Assembly: GCA_017553625.1 (NCBI GenBank)
Contig: JAFZKP010000009.1
Coordinates: 1 to 64,000 of the forward strand
Reading direction: 5' to 3'
From: Bacteroidales bacterium
Lineage (GTDB): Bacteria > Bacteroidota > Bacteroidia > Bacteroidales > F082
Length of the DNA: 64,000 bases
Position numbers and translations under genes: made by a program. Of the stretch, positions 43,685 through 52,300 are shown piece after piece (position 1 is the stretch's first letter; the number at the start of each line of letters is the position of its first letter). Under the pieces are notes generated by a model that saw only the letters and a program-made list of their open reading frames with translations, ran no database searches and was not told the origin of the DNA.

Positions 43685-44683
43685 TTAAAACGCCTTAAAT
43701 CCTATTATCTCTCTAACATCTTTGATGGTCTTCCTTGCACTCTCGCGTGCTTTCTCCGCTCCCATTCGCGCTACCTTATTAATATACTCGTCGTTGGCGT
43801 CGATTTCGCGGATGCGTTCACGAATCGGGGTGACAAATTGTATCATGTCTTCTGCCAGCTGTTTCTTCATGTCGCCGTAACGGATGGTCATGTTGTTGTA
43901 TGCGTCGTCGAAGAACTGCACGGTCTCAGGTTTCGACACAATGCTCATCAGCTGGAACAGGTTCGCTATCGGTTCCGGCTTCTCCTGGTTCATCTCGGTT
44001 GGACCGCTGTCGGTCTTGGCACGCATCACTTTCTTTCTGATGGAGGCATCGTCTTCTGCCAAGAAGATGGCGTTGCCCTCGCCTTCGCTCTTGCCCATCT
44101 TGCCGTTGCCGTCGAGTCCTGGCACCTTAACCAATTGATTGCCAAAGTTAAATGCCTGAGGAATAGGGAAATATTCAACGCCGTAGATGTTGTTGAATCG
44201 TCCTGCGAAGTCGCGGGCTTTCTCCAGATTCTGCTCCTGGTCTTTGCCTACTGGCACATATTGTGACTTGTGTATCAAAATGTCGGCAGCCATCAATGTA
44301 GGGTAGGTGAGGAGTCCTGCGTTGACGTTGTCAGGCTGCTTGCGCACCTTCTCCTTGAACGTCGTCACGCGCTCCAGCTCGCCGATGTACGCGTTCATGT
44401 TGAGGAACAGATACAGCTCCACCACCTCCGGAACGTCGCTCTGCACATACAAAGTCGCTTTCTCCGGGTCGACGCCTGCCGCAAGATATTCGACGAGAAT
44501 CTGACGCACTCTTCCGTGAAGGTCGTCTGGATGCGGATGTGTTGTAAGTGAATGATAATCAGCTATAAAGAAATAACAATTGTAATTATCCTGAAGGCGG
44601 ATGAAGTTCTTCACCGCACCGAAATAGTTGCCAAGATGCAAGTTTCCTGTCGGTCTGATGCCGCTAAGTACGATTTCTTTCAT
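43685..44683 (-). CDS. trpS: Tryptophanyl-tRNA synthetase
   Basis: 332 residues from the ATG at 44683 (MKEIVLSGIRPTG). The upstream in-frame codons lie in the promoter region. Signatures: GIRPTGNLHLGNYFG with the HIGH-type motif, LTYPTLMAADILIHKSQYVPVGKDQEQ for tryptophan and ATP binding, and GKMGKSEGEGN in the KMSKS position. Typical compact bacterial form. Flanked on both sides by octamer arrays. Confidence 0.97.
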   Translation of the reverse strand: MKEIVLSGIRPTGNLHLGNYFGAVKNFIRLQDNYNCYFFIADYHSLTTHPHPDDLHGRVRQILVEYLAAGVDPEKATLYVQSDVPEVVELYLFLNMNAYIGELERVTTFKEKVRKQPDNVNAGLLTYPTLMAADILIHKSQYVPVGKDQEQNLEKARDFAGRFNNIYGVEYFPIPQAFNFGNQLVKVPGLDGNGKMGKSEGEGNAIFLAEDDASIRKKVMRAKTDSGPTEMNQEKPEPIANLFQLMSIVSKPETVQFFDDAYNNMTIRYGDMKKQLAEDMIQFVTPIRERIREIDANDEYINKVARMGAEKARESARKTIKDVREIIGFKAF

Positions 44684-44702
44684 AGAAGTATATTTAAACT
44701 TG

Positions 44703-44710
44703 CAAATATA
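44703..44710 (-). promoter_or_regulatory. Bacteroidota -7 box TATATTTG for trpS
   Basis: TATATTTG on the minus strand is a TAnnTTTG match 20 bp before the trpS ATG. The -33 element is not clear. Confidence 0.55.
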
Positions 44711-44750
44711 CAAAAAATTGAAGAAAGGGAAGTTGTGATTGAAGTTTTTT

Positions 44751-44838
44751 TTAGTTAATCAGTTAATCAGTTGATCAGTTAATCAGTTGATCAGTTTAAT
44801 TGCTAACTGACTAACTGACTAACTGATTAACTGACTAA
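44751..44838. repeat. Inverted array of an 8-bp tandem repeat (copy 3, rng-trpS gap)
   Basis: Left arm TAATCAGT / TGATCAGT repeated five times; right arm AACTGACT / AACTGATT repeated four times, complementary to the left. The array includes the rng stop codon (TAG, 44835-44837). Confidence 0.88.
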
Positions 44839-46412
44839 AAGGTTATTTCATCCCCATTCTTGTCAAGGAAATTGTACTGAAGTATATGGTATGACTTCAC
44901 TTCGTGGATATGTATCGTCTTGTGATACTTCCATCTCCATTTCCTTATTATGGAGAAGAATCCTTTTGTCAGGTAGGCGTAGATGAAAGGATGCACCTGA
45001 AGCGTCACTTCTTTCTCGTTCTGGTCGAGGAGCAGATACTTGAGGCTGCTTTCAATCTCGTCGATGTAGATGAGCGACGGTCTTATCTTTCCCGTGCCGT
45101 CACAAACGGGGCATTTTTCTTGTACGGTGACTTCCGTTGCCGGGCGCACACGCTGGCGTGTGATCTGGATGAGCCCGAATTTTGTGGCTGGGAGGATGGT
45201 GTGCTTGGCGCGGTCTTTCGCCATCTCTTCCTGTAGCTTGTCAAACAGCTCCTTGCGATGCTTCGCTTCGTGCATGTCGATGAAGTCTACGATGATGATG
45301 CCGCCCAAGTCACGCAAACGCACTTGTCGCGCTATCTCCACTGCCGATTCCAGATTGACAGCCAATGCATTCTCTTCCTGAGATGCTTCCTTGTTCAACC
45401 GATGGCCGCTGTTAACGTCGATGACGTGCATCGCCTCGGTGTGTTCAATGATGAGGTAAACACCATTTCTGATTGTGACAATCCTGCCAAACGACCCTTT
45501 TATCTGGCGCGCCACACCGTAATACTCGAAAATCGGGTCTTTGCCTTTGTAGAGCTTCACGATGTCTGCCTTCTGAGGGGCGATGGTGGTGATGTAGCTT
45601 TTGACTTCGTCAAAAAGAGACTGGTTGTCAACAGTTATCGTGTTAAAAGACTCATTGAGTAGGTCTCTGAGCATGGCAGACGTACGGTCAAGTTCGCTCA
45701 CAAGCTTCGCTGGAGCCTTGCTTCCGTATAACGACTCGGTGATCTGCTCCCATTTGCCGAGCAGATACTTCATGTCGGCGTCAAGTTCTTCGACTTTTTT
45801 CCCTTCCGCCACGGTGCGGATGATGACGCCGAAATTGTTAGGTCTTATGCTCTGGATGAGTTTTTTAAGACGACTGCGCTCTTCGCCGCTGCGTATCTTC
45901 TGCGAAATCGACACACGATTCGAGAACGGCACCAACACTATGTAACGTCCAGCGAACGAAATCTCTGCCGAGATGCGCGGACCTTTAGTGTTTATTGGCT
46001 CTTTCGCAATCTGTACCGGTATCTGATCGCCCACCTGCAGGAAATCTGAAATCTTCCCCGTCTTGTCGATGTCGCTGCTCAGATGGAATTTCTCCAAAAC
46101 AGCCTGCGCCGTCTTCCCCTCATGGGCGAGCTTCGAATACTCGATGAGTGAGTTGATTTGCGGACCTAAATCCAGATAATGGAGAAATGCGTCCTTTTGG
46201 TTGCCGATGTCGACAAATGCGGCGTTCAAGCCTGGCAGGATCTTGCGTATGCGACCGTAATACACATCGCCTACAGCGAAATTACTGTTGATTTGCTCTT
46301 TGTGGAATTCAACAAGCTGCTTGTCTTCCAACAAAACAATATTAACCTCTGAAACATCAGAACTGATGACAAGTTCTCTGTTGACTGTCGGAACTGTGGT
46401 TGTGTTGTCCAT
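44835..46412 (-). CDS. rng: Ribonuclease E/G family endoribonuclease
   Basis: A 525-residue RNase that trims rRNA precursors and cuts mRNA. An S1-type domain with GRIRKILPGLNAAFVDIGNQKDAFLH (about 50-80) is followed by the RNase H-like and DNase I-like parts: IIVDFIDM and VIDVNSG carry the catalytic Asp residues, and the zinc-link CPVCDGTGK is near residue 435. Length and content match RNase G-like proteins of Bacteroidota rather than full RNase E. It ends inside an octamer array. Confidence 0.95.
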   Translation of the reverse strand: MDNTTTVPTVNRELVISSDVSEVNIVLLEDKQLVEFHKEQINSNFAVGDVYYGRIRKILPGLNAAFVDIGNQKDAFLHYLDLGPQINSLIEYSKLAHEGKTAQAVLEKFHLSSDIDKTGKISDFLQVGDQIPVQIAKEPINTKGPRISAEISFAGRYIVLVPFSNRVSISQKIRSGEERSRLKKLIQSIRPNNFGVIIRTVAEGKKVEELDADMKYLLGKWEQITESLYGSKAPAKLVSELDRTSAMLRDLLNESFNTITVDNQSLFDEVKSYITTIAPQKADIVKLYKGKDPIFEYYGVARQIKGSFGRIVTIRNGVYLIIEHTEAMHVIDVNSGHRLNKEASQEENALAVNLESAVEIARQVRLRDLGGIIIVDFIDMHEAKHRKELFDKLQEEMAKDRAKHTILPATKFGLIQITRQRVRPATEVTVQEKCPVCDGTGKIRPSLIYIDEIESSLKYLLLDQNEKEVTLQVHPFIYAYLTKGFFSIIRKWRWKYHKTIHIHEVKSYHILQYNFLDKNGDEITF

Positions 46413-46508
46413 AATATTACAAAGGTTTGAATTTCAATTTAAAACAATAACACAACATCGTTTGTGCCAATGCTGTGTTATTGTAAATAAAGAAACTAAT
46501 CTTTTAGA

Positions 46509-46598
46509 TTATTTCTTTTTATGTCTATCCTTTCTGAGGCGTTTTTTGCGCTTGTGGGTAGACATTTTGTGTCTTTTGTGTTTTTTACCGTTTGGCAT
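46509..46598 (-). CDS. 29-residue basic protein of the AURKAIP1/COX24 (mS38/bS22-like) ribosomal family
   Basis: A small gene: ATG at 46598, stop TAA at 46509-46511, reading MPNGKKHKRHKMSTHKRKK... and ending RHKKK. More than half the residues are Lys, Arg or His. This matches small Bacteroidota proteins annotated as AURKAIP1/COX24-domain proteins, related to mitochondrial mS38 and mycobacterial bS22, which bind 16S rRNA in the small subunit. It lies between HU and rng, 23 bp after the HU stop on the same strand, so probably co-transcribed with HU. Family assignment from memory of the pattern. Confidence 0.8.
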   Translation of the reverse strand: MPNGKKHKRHKMSTHKRKKRLRKDRHKKK

Positions 46599-46621
46599 AA
46601 TTACAAAAATTATTTGACCAA

Positions 46622-46906
46622 TTACTTGAGGTCGTTGATGAATGATTTAGCTGGCTTAAATGCTGGGATGTTGTGTGCCGGAATGACGATCTTCTCGCCC
46701 TTGCCACCGTTGGCGCGGATGTTTCTACCAACTTTCTCTTTTCTCATCTTGCTCTTGAAGCTGCCGAAACCTCTGAGATATACATCTTCGTTGTTCTTAA
46801 CAGCCTCTTTTACGATTTCCATGAAAGATTCAACAACTGCCTGTGCGTTGCCTTTCTCAACACCTGTTTTTTCAGCGATTTTCGCTACTATTTCAGCTTT
46901 TGTCAT
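46622..46906 (-). CDS. HU-family DNA-binding protein
   Basis: 94 residues, the standard size for HU. The start MTKAEIVAKIAEKTG, the dimer helices, and the beta-arm region RNIRANGGKGEKIVIPAHNIPAFKPAKSF with the conserved Pro that intercalates DNA are all present. A nucleoid-organising protein; likely abundant. It has a good promoter (46950-46957 minus) and is followed on the same strand by the bS22-like gene and rng. Confidence 0.96.
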   Translation of the reverse strand: MTKAEIVAKIAEKTGVEKGNAQAVVESFMEIVKEAVKNNEDVYLRGFGSFKSKMRKEKVGRNIRANGGKGEKIVIPAHNIPAFKPAKSFINDLK

Positions 46907-46949
46907 AACTCTTAAATTTATTTAATGATTGATACTTTTTTTTCCGCTG

Positions 46950-46957
46950 CAAAAATA
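46950..46957 (-). promoter_or_regulatory. Bacteroidota promoter for the HU gene (TTTG, 22 bp, TATTTTTG)
   Basis: TATTTTTG on the minus strand with TTTG at 46980-46983 (minus) 22 bp upstream. 43 bp before the HU ATG. Confidence 0.65.
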
Positions 46958-47031
46958 ATAAGAAATTTTTTACGTGGTGCAAAAAAAATAAATTTTTTTC
47001 ATTCATTTTCTTACAGATACGTTTTTTTTGA

Positions 47032-47039
47032 TATTTTTG
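47032..47039 (+). promoter_or_regulatory. Bacteroidota -7 box TATTTTTG for ssb-gldE-gldD
   Basis: TATTTTTG fits TAnnTTTG, 39 bp before the ssb ATG. The -33 region is a T-rich stretch with no single clear TTTG. Confidence 0.55.
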
Positions 47040-47078
47040 CATAATTAATTTATGTGTTATTGTGTAAAAATTTGAATC

Positions 47079-47561
47079 ATGGCAAGTCTGAACAAAGTTA
47101 TTTTAATAGGAAATTTGGGCAAGGACCCGGAAGTCATATCTTTTGATAACGGAACAAAGAAAATGACCGTATCTCTCGCTACCACAGAACGTTACCGCGA
47201 CCGCGACGGCAACTGGCAGGAACAAACCGACTGGCATAACCTCGTCAGCTGGGGCGCTCTGGCACAAGATATCTTCGAAAAACGCCGTAACTACTCCAAG
47301 GGCGACCAGATGTACGTAGAGGGAAGAATAAAAACACGCCAATATGTTGACAACCAGAACGTGACACGTTATATCACGGAAATCGTTGTCGACAAGATGA
47401 TGAGCCTCAGCGGTAACCGCCAGCAGCAGCAACAAAACCCGAACGCGTCGTATAACGCTTACGCTACACAGCCGCAGCAGCCGCAACCACAATATCAGCA
47501 GCCTCCTGTTGAGACCCAGATGCCAAGCCAGGATTATTCGGGCGACGACCTTCCGTTCTAA
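47079..47561 (+). CDS. ssb: Single-stranded DNA-binding protein
   Basis: 160 residues. OB-fold in residues about 1-110 (MASLNKVILIGNLGKDPEV, WHNLVSWGALA), a Gln/Pro-rich linker (QQQQQNP ... QPQPQYQQPP) and the acidic partner-binding tail DYSGDDLPF. Coats ssDNA and recruits repair and replication proteins. First gene of the ssb-gldE-gldD unit; the usual mutY upstream of it in many Bacteroidota is absent here. Confidence 0.97.
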   Translation: MASLNKVILIGNLGKDPEVISFDNGTKKMTVSLATTERYRDRDGNWQEQTDWHNLVSWGALAQDIFEKRRNYSKGDQMYVEGRIKTRQYVDNQNVTRYITEIVVDKMMSLSGNRQQQQQNPNASYNAYATQPQQPQPQYQQPPVETQMPSQDYSGDDLPF

Positions 47562-47564
47562 ACT

Positions 47565-48875
47565 ATGATTTTGGCACTTATTTTTAAAGGTATCACCTGG
47601 GTGACGGTGCTATGTCTCGTCATCCTGTGTGTGCTGTTGTTTTTTTCCGCCCTCGCATCGGCAAGCGAGACGGCGTTCTTTTCGCTCCTTCCGAACGACA
47701 TCAACGAGATGGAAAACTCCGACCGCCGCTCCGACAAATTGGTGCTGGAGCTGCGTAACAAGCCGAAACAGTTTCTTGCGACGATATTGATAACCAACAA
47801 CTTGATAAACGTCACAATCACGATATTCTCCGCCTATATCATGGACCGGCTGTTCGATTACGGTGATGACAAGGTGCTGGTTTTCATTATTGACGTGGTG
47901 GTTGTCACTTCTCTCCTTCTTATTTTCGGCGAGATGATTCCAAAAATCACAGCTGCTAAAAAAGCGCGCACACTCACGACGAACCTCGCACCCATGATAA
48001 AATTCTGCATGGTGGTGTTCAAACCTATGAGCTCGCTGCTTATCCACTCAACGGCTGTCATCGACAAACGTCTTGCGAAAAAGAATGTCAACTCGCTGTC
48101 AATCAGTGATTTGACCACTGCTGTAGATATAACGACGGCGGAAGAGACTCCTATTGAGGAGCGTTCCATGCTGCAAGGCATCGCGACTTTCGGCGAGAAA
48201 GAGGTCAGCGACATCATGCAGCCGCGCGTACAGCTTTTCGCAGTGAAACTGACGACAGACTACAAACTGCTCGTCGACTTGATTATCGAAAACGGCTTCT
48301 CAAGAATTCCGGTCTATGACGAGACAATAGACGAGATAAAAGGTATCTTGTATGTTAAAGACCTTCTGCCGCATATTGAGGAAACAGATTTCAAATGGCA
48401 GGGGCTTCTGCGTCCGGCGTTTTTCGTGCCTGAAAACAAGAAAATCAATGATTTGTTCCAGGATTTCCGTGCCAAGAAGATTCATATCGCCATCGTCGTC
48501 GATGAATACGGTGGCACTTCAGGTCTCGTTACAATGGAAGACGTGCTCGAAGAGATTGTAGGCGACATCAGCGACGAGTTCGACACCGTGGTCGAGAACC
48601 AGAACTACAGGAAAATTGATGACAAGACATACATTTTCCAAGCCCAGACAAGTCTTGTTGATTTCTGTAAAGTGTTCGACATCAATGACTTTTATTTTGA
48701 AGACATAAAAGGCGAGTCTGACACGCTGGCTGGTCTCATCCTCGAAATGGAGGGACGCATCCCGCAGGCTGGCTTCTCCACATCATACAAAGAGTTCGTT
48801 TTCCAGGTCGAGAAAGCCGACAGACGCAGAATTATTGAGATTAAGGTGATTTATAATGAGAAAACTGGCAATTAG
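47565..48875 (+). CDS. gldE: Gliding-motility-associated protein GldE (CorC/HlyC, CNNM-like)
   Basis: 436 residues: an N-terminal DUF21/CNNM membrane domain with about four helices (1-195; ASASETAFFSLL is typical), two CBS domains (about 205-335, IMQPRVQLFAV and VDEYGGTSGLVTMEDVLEEIVGD) and the CorC/HlyC C-terminal domain. In Flavobacterium, GldE works with GldD and is needed for gliding and type IX secretion in some backgrounds; the chemical role is unclear, perhaps ion transport. It is 3 bp after ssb and overlaps gldD by 20 bp. Confidence 0.92.
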   Translation: MILALIFKGITWVTVLCLVILCVLLFFSALASASETAFFSLLPNDINEMENSDRRSDKLVLELRNKPKQFLATILITNNLINVTITIFSAYIMDRLFDYGDDKVLVFIIDVVVVTSLLLIFGEMIPKITAAKKARTLTTNLAPMIKFCMVVFKPMSSLLIHSTAVIDKRLAKKNVNSLSISDLTTAVDITTAEETPIEERSMLQGIATFGEKEVSDIMQPRVQLFAVKLTTDYKLLVDLIIENGFSRIPVYDETIDEIKGILYVKDLLPHIEETDFKWQGLLRPAFFVPENKKINDLFQDFRAKKIHIAIVVDEYGGTSGLVTMEDVLEEIVGDISDEFDTVVENQNYRKIDDKTYIFQAQTSLVDFCKVFDINDFYFEDIKGESDTLAGLILEMEGRIPQAGFSTSYKEFVFQVEKADRRRIIEIKVIYNEKTGN

Positions 48876-49437
48876 TTTGGTCTCGCTGTTGGTTCTACTT
48901 GCAACAGTTTCTTGTGGAGACAGAAATCCACAACCCAAACCGCGTGGCTATTTTCGTATAGATTTCCCTGAAAAACAATACGTTACGCTTGATACCATGA
49001 ACCACTACATGTTTGAATATCCTGCGTATGCCCAAATCACTCCTGACTATAACTCAATTGAGGAAACTGATTGGTCGAATGTGGTGTTTCCTGCCTACAA
49101 AGGCACAATTCACTTGTCTTATAAGAACGTTGACGGCAATCTTTCGGAATACCTTGAAGACGCTTACCTCATGATTACCAAGCATATAGCAAAAGCAACG
49201 GGCATCCGTGACAGTGTCGTTGTCAACAGGAATAAAAACGTTTACGGACTTGTTTATTTCCTTGATGGTGAAGGCGTGGCGTCACCGTTGCAGTTTTATC
49301 TCACCGACAGCACTGAGCATTTCCTGAGAGGCTCGCTGTATTTTAATATGTATCCAAATAACGATTCTTTGCGTCCGGTAATCGATTTCATCACTTCCGA
49401 CGTGCGGCATCTTATCAATACTTTGGAATGGAAATAA
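48856..49437 (+). CDS. gldD: Gliding motility lipoprotein GldD
   Basis: 193 residues, lipobox ATVSC (Cys20). The mature start has the family signature PKPRGYFRIDFPEKQYV, and the C-terminal part contains GLVYFLDGEGVASPLQFYLTDS. GldD is required for gliding and for T9SS-dependent secretion in Flavobacterium and is found together with GldE. Translation is coupled to gldE through the overlapping ends. Confidence 0.94.
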   Translation: MRKLAISLVSLLVLLATVSCGDRNPQPKPRGYFRIDFPEKQYVTLDTMNHYMFEYPAYAQITPDYNSIEETDWSNVVFPAYKGTIHLSYKNVDGNLSEYLEDAYLMITKHIAKATGIRDSVVVNRNKNVYGLVYFLDGEGVASPLQFYLTDSTEHFLRGSLYFNMYPNNDSLRPVIDFITSDVRHLINTLEWK

Positions 49438-49468
49438 TTGATTATAAATAAATTAAAAAAATTGTGAT

Positions 49469-51154
49469 ATGAAAAGACTTGTTACTGTTTTTATGATTGT
49501 TTTTGGCACATTCATGGCAATGGGAGCCTTCGCACAAGAACAGAATTATGGAAATATGATTTCTCAAAAGGACGACGGAACATATTTCTATATGCGCAGC
49601 TCGCTTGAGATGGTATATATCGAATCTGAATATTTCCCGAACAAAGAGCTGGTCGACAATTCCTGGAACAATTATATGGATCCGGATAAGAACTTCCCGA
49701 ACCAGTACAACAAACACGGCGCTGATATCGGAATGGTGAATATCGGCTCTACAGAAAACGTGTCCGACAAAGAAGTGGAGGCACGACTGACCCGCTACAT
49801 CAACAATAACAAGATAGCTAACCGCTTGGTTATGAGGTGGTTTAACTATAACAAACATGGTAAAGTCAATTACGACATCGACTATCCTGAGAATCCTGAT
49901 GCGAAAATCAATATGCAGACGGTTTTTGAAAGAGGCTACTATACCGTGAACGCCGGCGATGAAAATGTGGCGATGACGGCACAAAAACGCGACATGGACG
50001 TGCAAATCAAAGAACTGTCGATGAAGCTGCTTCCTTTCACATTCATGACTTTCACTAAATTGAAGTTTTATGAGAACGAGCCTGTGGCAAGAGCTGTAAG
50101 AGACGCTGCTATTGCCGTGGCAAAAGTTGCTCATGACAACTCAATTAAAAACGGCATGGATCCGAAAGTGGCGAATTTCAAATATAACCTTGCGGAAATC
50201 GCGGCTTATAGCGTATATAACGCCACAAAAGACGGCTATACATTGGTTTCCGACACATGGCTTTACGAACTTGTTTGGGATGAGGAGACAGAATGGTTTT
50301 TCAATAACGAAGTTCTCAAAAACCCTAAACTTATGGAGTCAAGCGACAAGTTCAAGATGAAATATATTGACCATCAATCCAATAAAAGTACGGTCATTAT
50401 ATCGGCTACAAGGTCGTTTGAGCAGATTATCAACCTGACAATGGTTAGAAATCTTAACAAGGTGTTTATCAAGCTTCAAAACCGTAACGATGTGTTCAAA
50501 GTATGGACTCCATTGCTTGATTTTTACAGCCTTGTGAGTCCTGACGTGACTGCTCCAATCACTGTCAATGGAAAGATTATCACTGCTGAGATTGGAACAA
50601 AAGAAGGACTTCGCGGAGGCGAACAGTTTGCTGTCGTTGATGAAGATGGCAACTTTTACGGCTATGCCATCGCCCAGAAAGGCAAGATTTGGGATAACGG
50701 CGGCGGCACCGGTGAGGACGCTCCCGAGATGTATGTGCCTCAGGTTGACAAGAAAGGCAACCCTGTGACGGCGACGACGTTTAAAGGCAAGAAACTCAAA
50801 AACGCACGCACTGGACTTATGCTCGTCAACCCGACACCGCCAAAGAGAATGAGAGTGGCTGCACGTATCGGAACGAAAGAAGGCGTTGAAGACAAAGATA
50901 AATTCAATGTGTATCAATATGATGCCAAGTCAAAGAAACTTAAAAAAGCAGGCTCTGTGACTGTCGTGAAGGGCAAGGTGTGGGACAATATCTATTTCAA
51001 CAACACCAATCTTGAATTGAAGACCAAGGAGCAGAGAGCTAAGGAAAACGTCACTTTGAAGAAGAGGGACAAAGAAGGACTTCGCACTACCGAGACATTG
51101 TTCAAAGGTAGCTGCAAGGTGCAACCAGGAATGTTTCTCCGTAAAGTGAAGTGA
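49469..51154 (+). CDS. Secreted protein with a C-terminal duplicated beta domain, unknown function
   Basis: 561 residues, Sec signal ending GAFAQ (1-22). Residues about 25-350 are of no family I know and include a helix-rich middle part. Two similar units follow: ITAEIGTKEGLRGGEQFAVV ... GKIWDN (about 370-415) and AARIGTKEGVEDKDKFNVYQ ... GKVWDN (about 464-515). These repeated units resemble FlgT-C or similar small beta domains. The C-terminus LFKGSCKVQPGMFLRKVK may be a short hairpin. It sits between gldD and corA, but 31 bp after gldD and with no terminator between, so it may be the last gene of that unit. Probably periplasmic or surface. Confidence 0.7.
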   Translation: MKRLVTVFMIVFGTFMAMGAFAQEQNYGNMISQKDDGTYFYMRSSLEMVYIESEYFPNKELVDNSWNNYMDPDKNFPNQYNKHGADIGMVNIGSTENVSDKEVEARLTRYINNNKIANRLVMRWFNYNKHGKVNYDIDYPENPDAKINMQTVFERGYYTVNAGDENVAMTAQKRDMDVQIKELSMKLLPFTFMTFTKLKFYENEPVARAVRDAAIAVAKVAHDNSIKNGMDPKVANFKYNLAEIAAYSVYNATKDGYTLVSDTWLYELVWDEETEWFFNNEVLKNPKLMESSDKFKMKYIDHQSNKSTVIISATRSFEQIINLTMVRNLNKVFIKLQNRNDVFKVWTPLLDFYSLVSPDVTAPITVNGKIITAEIGTKEGLRGGEQFAVVDEDGNFYGYAIAQKGKIWDNGGGTGEDAPEMYVPQVDKKGNPVTATTFKGKKLKNARTGLMLVNPTPPKRMRVAARIGTKEGVEDKDKFNVYQYDAKSKKLKKAGSVTVVKGKVWDNIYFNNTNLELKTKEQRAKENVTLKKRDKEGLRTTETLFKGSCKVQPGMFLRKVK

Positions 51155-51193
51155 TTTTAACAGATTTTTTTGGTTGTTTTAACAAAAAAATAG

Positions 51194-51201
51194 TATTTTT
51201 G
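51194..51201 (+). promoter_or_regulatory. Bacteroidota promoter for corA (TTTG, 21 bp, TATTTTTG)
   Basis: TATTTTTG with TTTG at 51169-51172, a full match, 56 bp before the corA ATG. A purine-rich AAGGGGGACC, unusual for this phylum where Shine-Dalgarno use is weak, precedes the ATG. Confidence 0.7.
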
Positions 51202-51257
51202 CACGTTTTAAACATTAATCGAATGTAGAATCTTAACATAAAGAAAGGGGGACCAGC

Positions 51258-52181
51258 ATGATTGAGACATTGACAATCGGCTCGCTGAAATGGCGTCATG
51301 TGACGAATCCGGCGGAAGAAGACTTTAAGTTTTTGAAGGAAAAATTCCATTTCCACCCCTTGGACATCGAAGACTGCAAGTCAGTCAACCAGCGTCCGAA
51401 AATAGATATCTACGACGATTATTACTTCCTGATTCTACAGTATCCTAATTTCGACCGTCAGAACAAGTTCATCAAGACAAAAGAGGTGAAGTTCTTCTGG
51501 GGCAAGGATTATATCATAACCATCGAGAAATCACCATGGTACGTGAGCCAGCTCTTCAATGAGTATCAGGAGCGCGACATGGAGGAACTGGAGAAAAACC
51601 TCAAGACTTCCGATATTCTTCTGTATCGCATCTTCGAGAAACTGATGATGGAGTCTCTCTATTTATTAAAAAAGGTGGGACTTGACCTCGAGTTGATAAA
51701 CCGTGAGCTTTTCGGCTCGAAGCAGGTGAAAATCATCGAGAGAATCAGTGTGACAAGGAAGAACATCATCACGGTGAACACTATCTTCAAACCACAGCTG
51801 CGAGTGTTCCATTCATTCGAAACAGGTCAGATTCAGGGTTTCGGCGATTTGGAGTACATGGAAGACTATTGGGGCAACATCCTCGACTACTACCAGAAGG
51901 TATGGGATATGACCGAGGATTATGAAGACTTGATAGAGGGTCTCTCCAAGACTTTCGACTCGATGCAGACAAATAAAACAAACGAAATCATGAAGATTCT
52001 CACTCTGATTTCGTCTATTATACTTCCGTTGACGTTTATCACCGGAATTTTCGGTATGAATGTCGTATTCCCGTTTATTCCTGAAGGCTCCACTATGGCA
52101 CTATGGATTATAGTTGGCGTGATGGTGGCAATGGGTGTCGGACTGACACTGTTCTTCAGGCACAGGAAATGGTGGTTCTAA
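51258..52181 (+). CDS. corA: CorA-type magnesium/cobalt transporter
   Basis: 307 residues. A cytoplasmic N-terminal alpha/beta domain, a long helical stalk (about 195-245), and two C-terminal transmembrane helices. The first helix ends with the signature GMN in GIFGMNVVFPF, the selectivity filter of the pentameric channel; the second (LWIIVGVMVAMGVGLTLFF) is followed by the basic tail RHRKWWF. Moves Mg2+ down its gradient across the inner membrane. Confidence 0.95.
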   Translation: MIETLTIGSLKWRHVTNPAEEDFKFLKEKFHFHPLDIEDCKSVNQRPKIDIYDDYYFLILQYPNFDRQNKFIKTKEVKFFWGKDYIITIEKSPWYVSQLFNEYQERDMEELEKNLKTSDILLYRIFEKLMMESLYLLKKVGLDLELINRELFGSKQVKIIERISVTRKNIITVNTIFKPQLRVFHSFETGQIQGFGDLEYMEDYWGNILDYYQKVWDMTEDYEDLIEGLSKTFDSMQTNKTNEIMKILTLISSIILPLTFITGIFGMNVVFPFIPEGSTMALWIIVGVMVAMGVGLTLFFRHRKWWF

Positions 52182-52196
52182 TCATAAATCAATATG

Positions 52197-52285
52197 TTGA
52201 AATGTGCAGCCTACGGCTGAATGTGTGCGCTTTGCGCATTAGGCGGAGCCTACACATTCCGCGAAGCGGCAAATTTTTCACATTG
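52197..52285. repeat. Mosaic palindromic repeat between convergent corA and OB-fold lipoprotein gene
   Basis: Contains AGCCTACGGCTGAATGTG, TGCGCTTTGCGCATTAGG, GGAGCCTACACATTC and CGCGAAGCGG in the same order as 57985-58103. Two of the modules are self-complementary. Confidence 0.8.
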
Positions 52286-52300
52286 CAACTGAAGGGAGCA

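Noticed and set aside
41549-44838. Octamer arrays considered as a CRISPR array
   Set aside because: Units are 8 bp with no unique spacers and are arranged as inverted arms; no cas genes are present.
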